In this document: positions 45,302-45,808 of the stretch, one piece after another
Layout: every line of letters starts with the position of its first letter
Numbering within the stretch: the stretch's first letter is position 1
NCBI GenBank assembly: GCA_015232865.1
Contig: JADFYU010000023.1
Location: 1-45,808 of the forward strand
Length of the DNA stretch: 45,808 bases
DNA from: Magnetococcales bacterium
GTDB taxonomy: Bacteria; Pseudomonadota; Magnetococcia; Magnetococcales; UBA8363
Direction of reading: 5' to 3'
The notes under the pieces: generated by a model
The model's database searches: none
What the model saw: only the letters and a program-made list of their open reading frames with translations
What the model was told of the DNA's origin: nothing
Translations under genes and position numbers: made by a program

Positions 45302-45808
45302 TCAAACGGTTTTTGGGGCAGATATTCCACTCAATAGCGGGTCCGGGATTCCGGCCTGGTCAAAGCCCTTTTGCCGCAGTTGACAGGCGGGGCAGGTGCC
45401 GCAAGGCGGGGATTGGCCGTTGTAACAGGTGTGACTGAAGGCCAAGGCCGGCAGAGCGCCCAGAGTTCGGGCCAGCACCACCGTCTCCATTTTGGATTTA
45501 TACATCAGTGGTGCGTGCAGGGACAGGGGATATTCCAAACCCAGGTTGAGTGTTTTCTCCAGTGCCTCCAGGGTCTGCTGTCGGCAGTCGGGATAGCCGC
45601 TGTAGTCGGTCTCGGCCACGCCGGTCACCAGATGGTGAATTCCCTTGCCATAGGCCAGGGCGGCGGCAAAAGTCAAAAAAATCAGGTTGCGCCCGGCGAC
45701 AAAAGTGTTGGGCAGTGCCTCGCTGGTCTGCAAGCTGTCTTCAACGGCGATCTGGGGGTCGATCAGGGCGTTTCCGCCGAGAGCGGCGAAGGTGTCGATG
45801 GGCAGCAG
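45302..45808 (-). CDS. queC: 7-cyano-7-deazaguanine synthase QueC, 5' part outside the window
   Basis: The frame is open to the window edge (about 168 codons seen) and lacks the N-terminal ATP-binding SGGxDS loop, which must lie beyond. Visible QueC features are ALPNTFVAGRNLIFLTFAAA, VTGVAETDYSGYPDCR, PLMYKSK and the zinc site CYNGQSPPCGTCPACQLR. The enzyme converts carboxydeazaguanine to preQ0 with ATP and ammonia. The stop overlaps a possible TTG start of queD by four bases. queE or a preQ1 riboswitch would lie outside. Confidence 0.92.
   Translation of the reverse strand: MLPIDTFAALGGNALIDPQIAVEDSLQTSEALPNTFVAGRNLIFLTFAAALAYGKGIHHLVTGVAETDYSGYPDCRQQTLEALEKTLNLGLEYPLSLHAPLMYKSKMETVVLARTLGALPALAFSHTCYNGQSPPCGTCPACQLRQKGFDQAGIPDPLLSGISAPKTV

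Overview
The window looks like chromosome from a free-living, Gram-negative, sulfur-oxidising bacterium of the Pseudomonadota. The evidence is flavocytochrome c sulfide dehydrogenase (fccAB), soxYZ, a sulfur-oxidiser-type ATP sulfurylase, an MSHA-type pilus system with an outer-membrane secretin, Bpt aminoacyl-tRNA-protein transferase and HslUV. A deep-branching group such as Magnetococcales or a gammaproteobacterial sulfur oxidiser would fit, but nothing seen here fixes the taxon. Genes are densely packed, with many 4-base start/stop overlaps and several AT-rich promoter regions.

Layout. 0-0.55 kb: a broken receiver-domain remnant. 0.55-4.66 kb (minus): a two-gene CoA module, an ADP-forming acyl-CoA synthetase-like protein and a CoA hydrolase/transferase fused to a GNAT domain. 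5.03-7.09 kb: a two-helix membrane protein with about 102 collagen-type Gly-X-Y triplets. 7.10-7.27 kb: a 170-bp nested palindrome. 7.3-9.6 kb (minus): mshI, a pilN-like gene and mshJ, the inner-membrane platform of the MSHA pilus, detached from the main pilus locus. 9.7-10.27 kb: a REP-associated (Y1/HUH) transposase. 10.5-13.5 kb: purA and prfC, convergent. 13.6-16.0 kb: a PhoB/PhoR-like two-component pair. 16.1-18.3 kb: a small BRCT protein, a tail-anchored GAF protein and rdgB. 18.4-20.2 kb: sat, a 24-bp-arm palindromic terminator and a Nudix hydrolase.

20.6-25.4 kb: a sulfur-oxidation block with a possible small ORF, a DUF302 protein, fccA, fccB, a NapC/NirT-type tetraheme cytochrome, soxY and soxZ. 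Electrons from sulfide can pass from FccB to FccA. The tetraheme protein offers a possible link to the quinone pool, and SoxYZ is the periplasmic sulfur carrier. soxAXB and soxCD are not in the window. 25.5-29.2 kb: hslUV, bpt, gloA and a STAS-domain protein.

29.6-40.9 kb: a long co-directional MSHA pilus operon with secretin mshL, mshM, an mshN-like PEGA-SPOR-TPR protein, mshE, mshG, a major-pilin-like mshA, and mshC-, mshD-, mshO- and mshP-like prepilins. 41-42.2 kb: a glycosyltransferase. 42.2-45.8 kb (minus): a secreted ParBc_2-domain protein, an RsmI-like methyltransferase, a three-domain QueD and the 3' part of queC (7-deazaguanine synthesis).

The most unusual items are the QueD with three tandem domains whose active-site residues are divided between domains, the collagen-like protein whose triple helix is predicted to be cytoplasmic, the nested palindrome beside a RAYT transposase, the remodelled MSHA components, and the degenerate acyl-CoA synthetase paired with a GNAT-fused CoA transferase.
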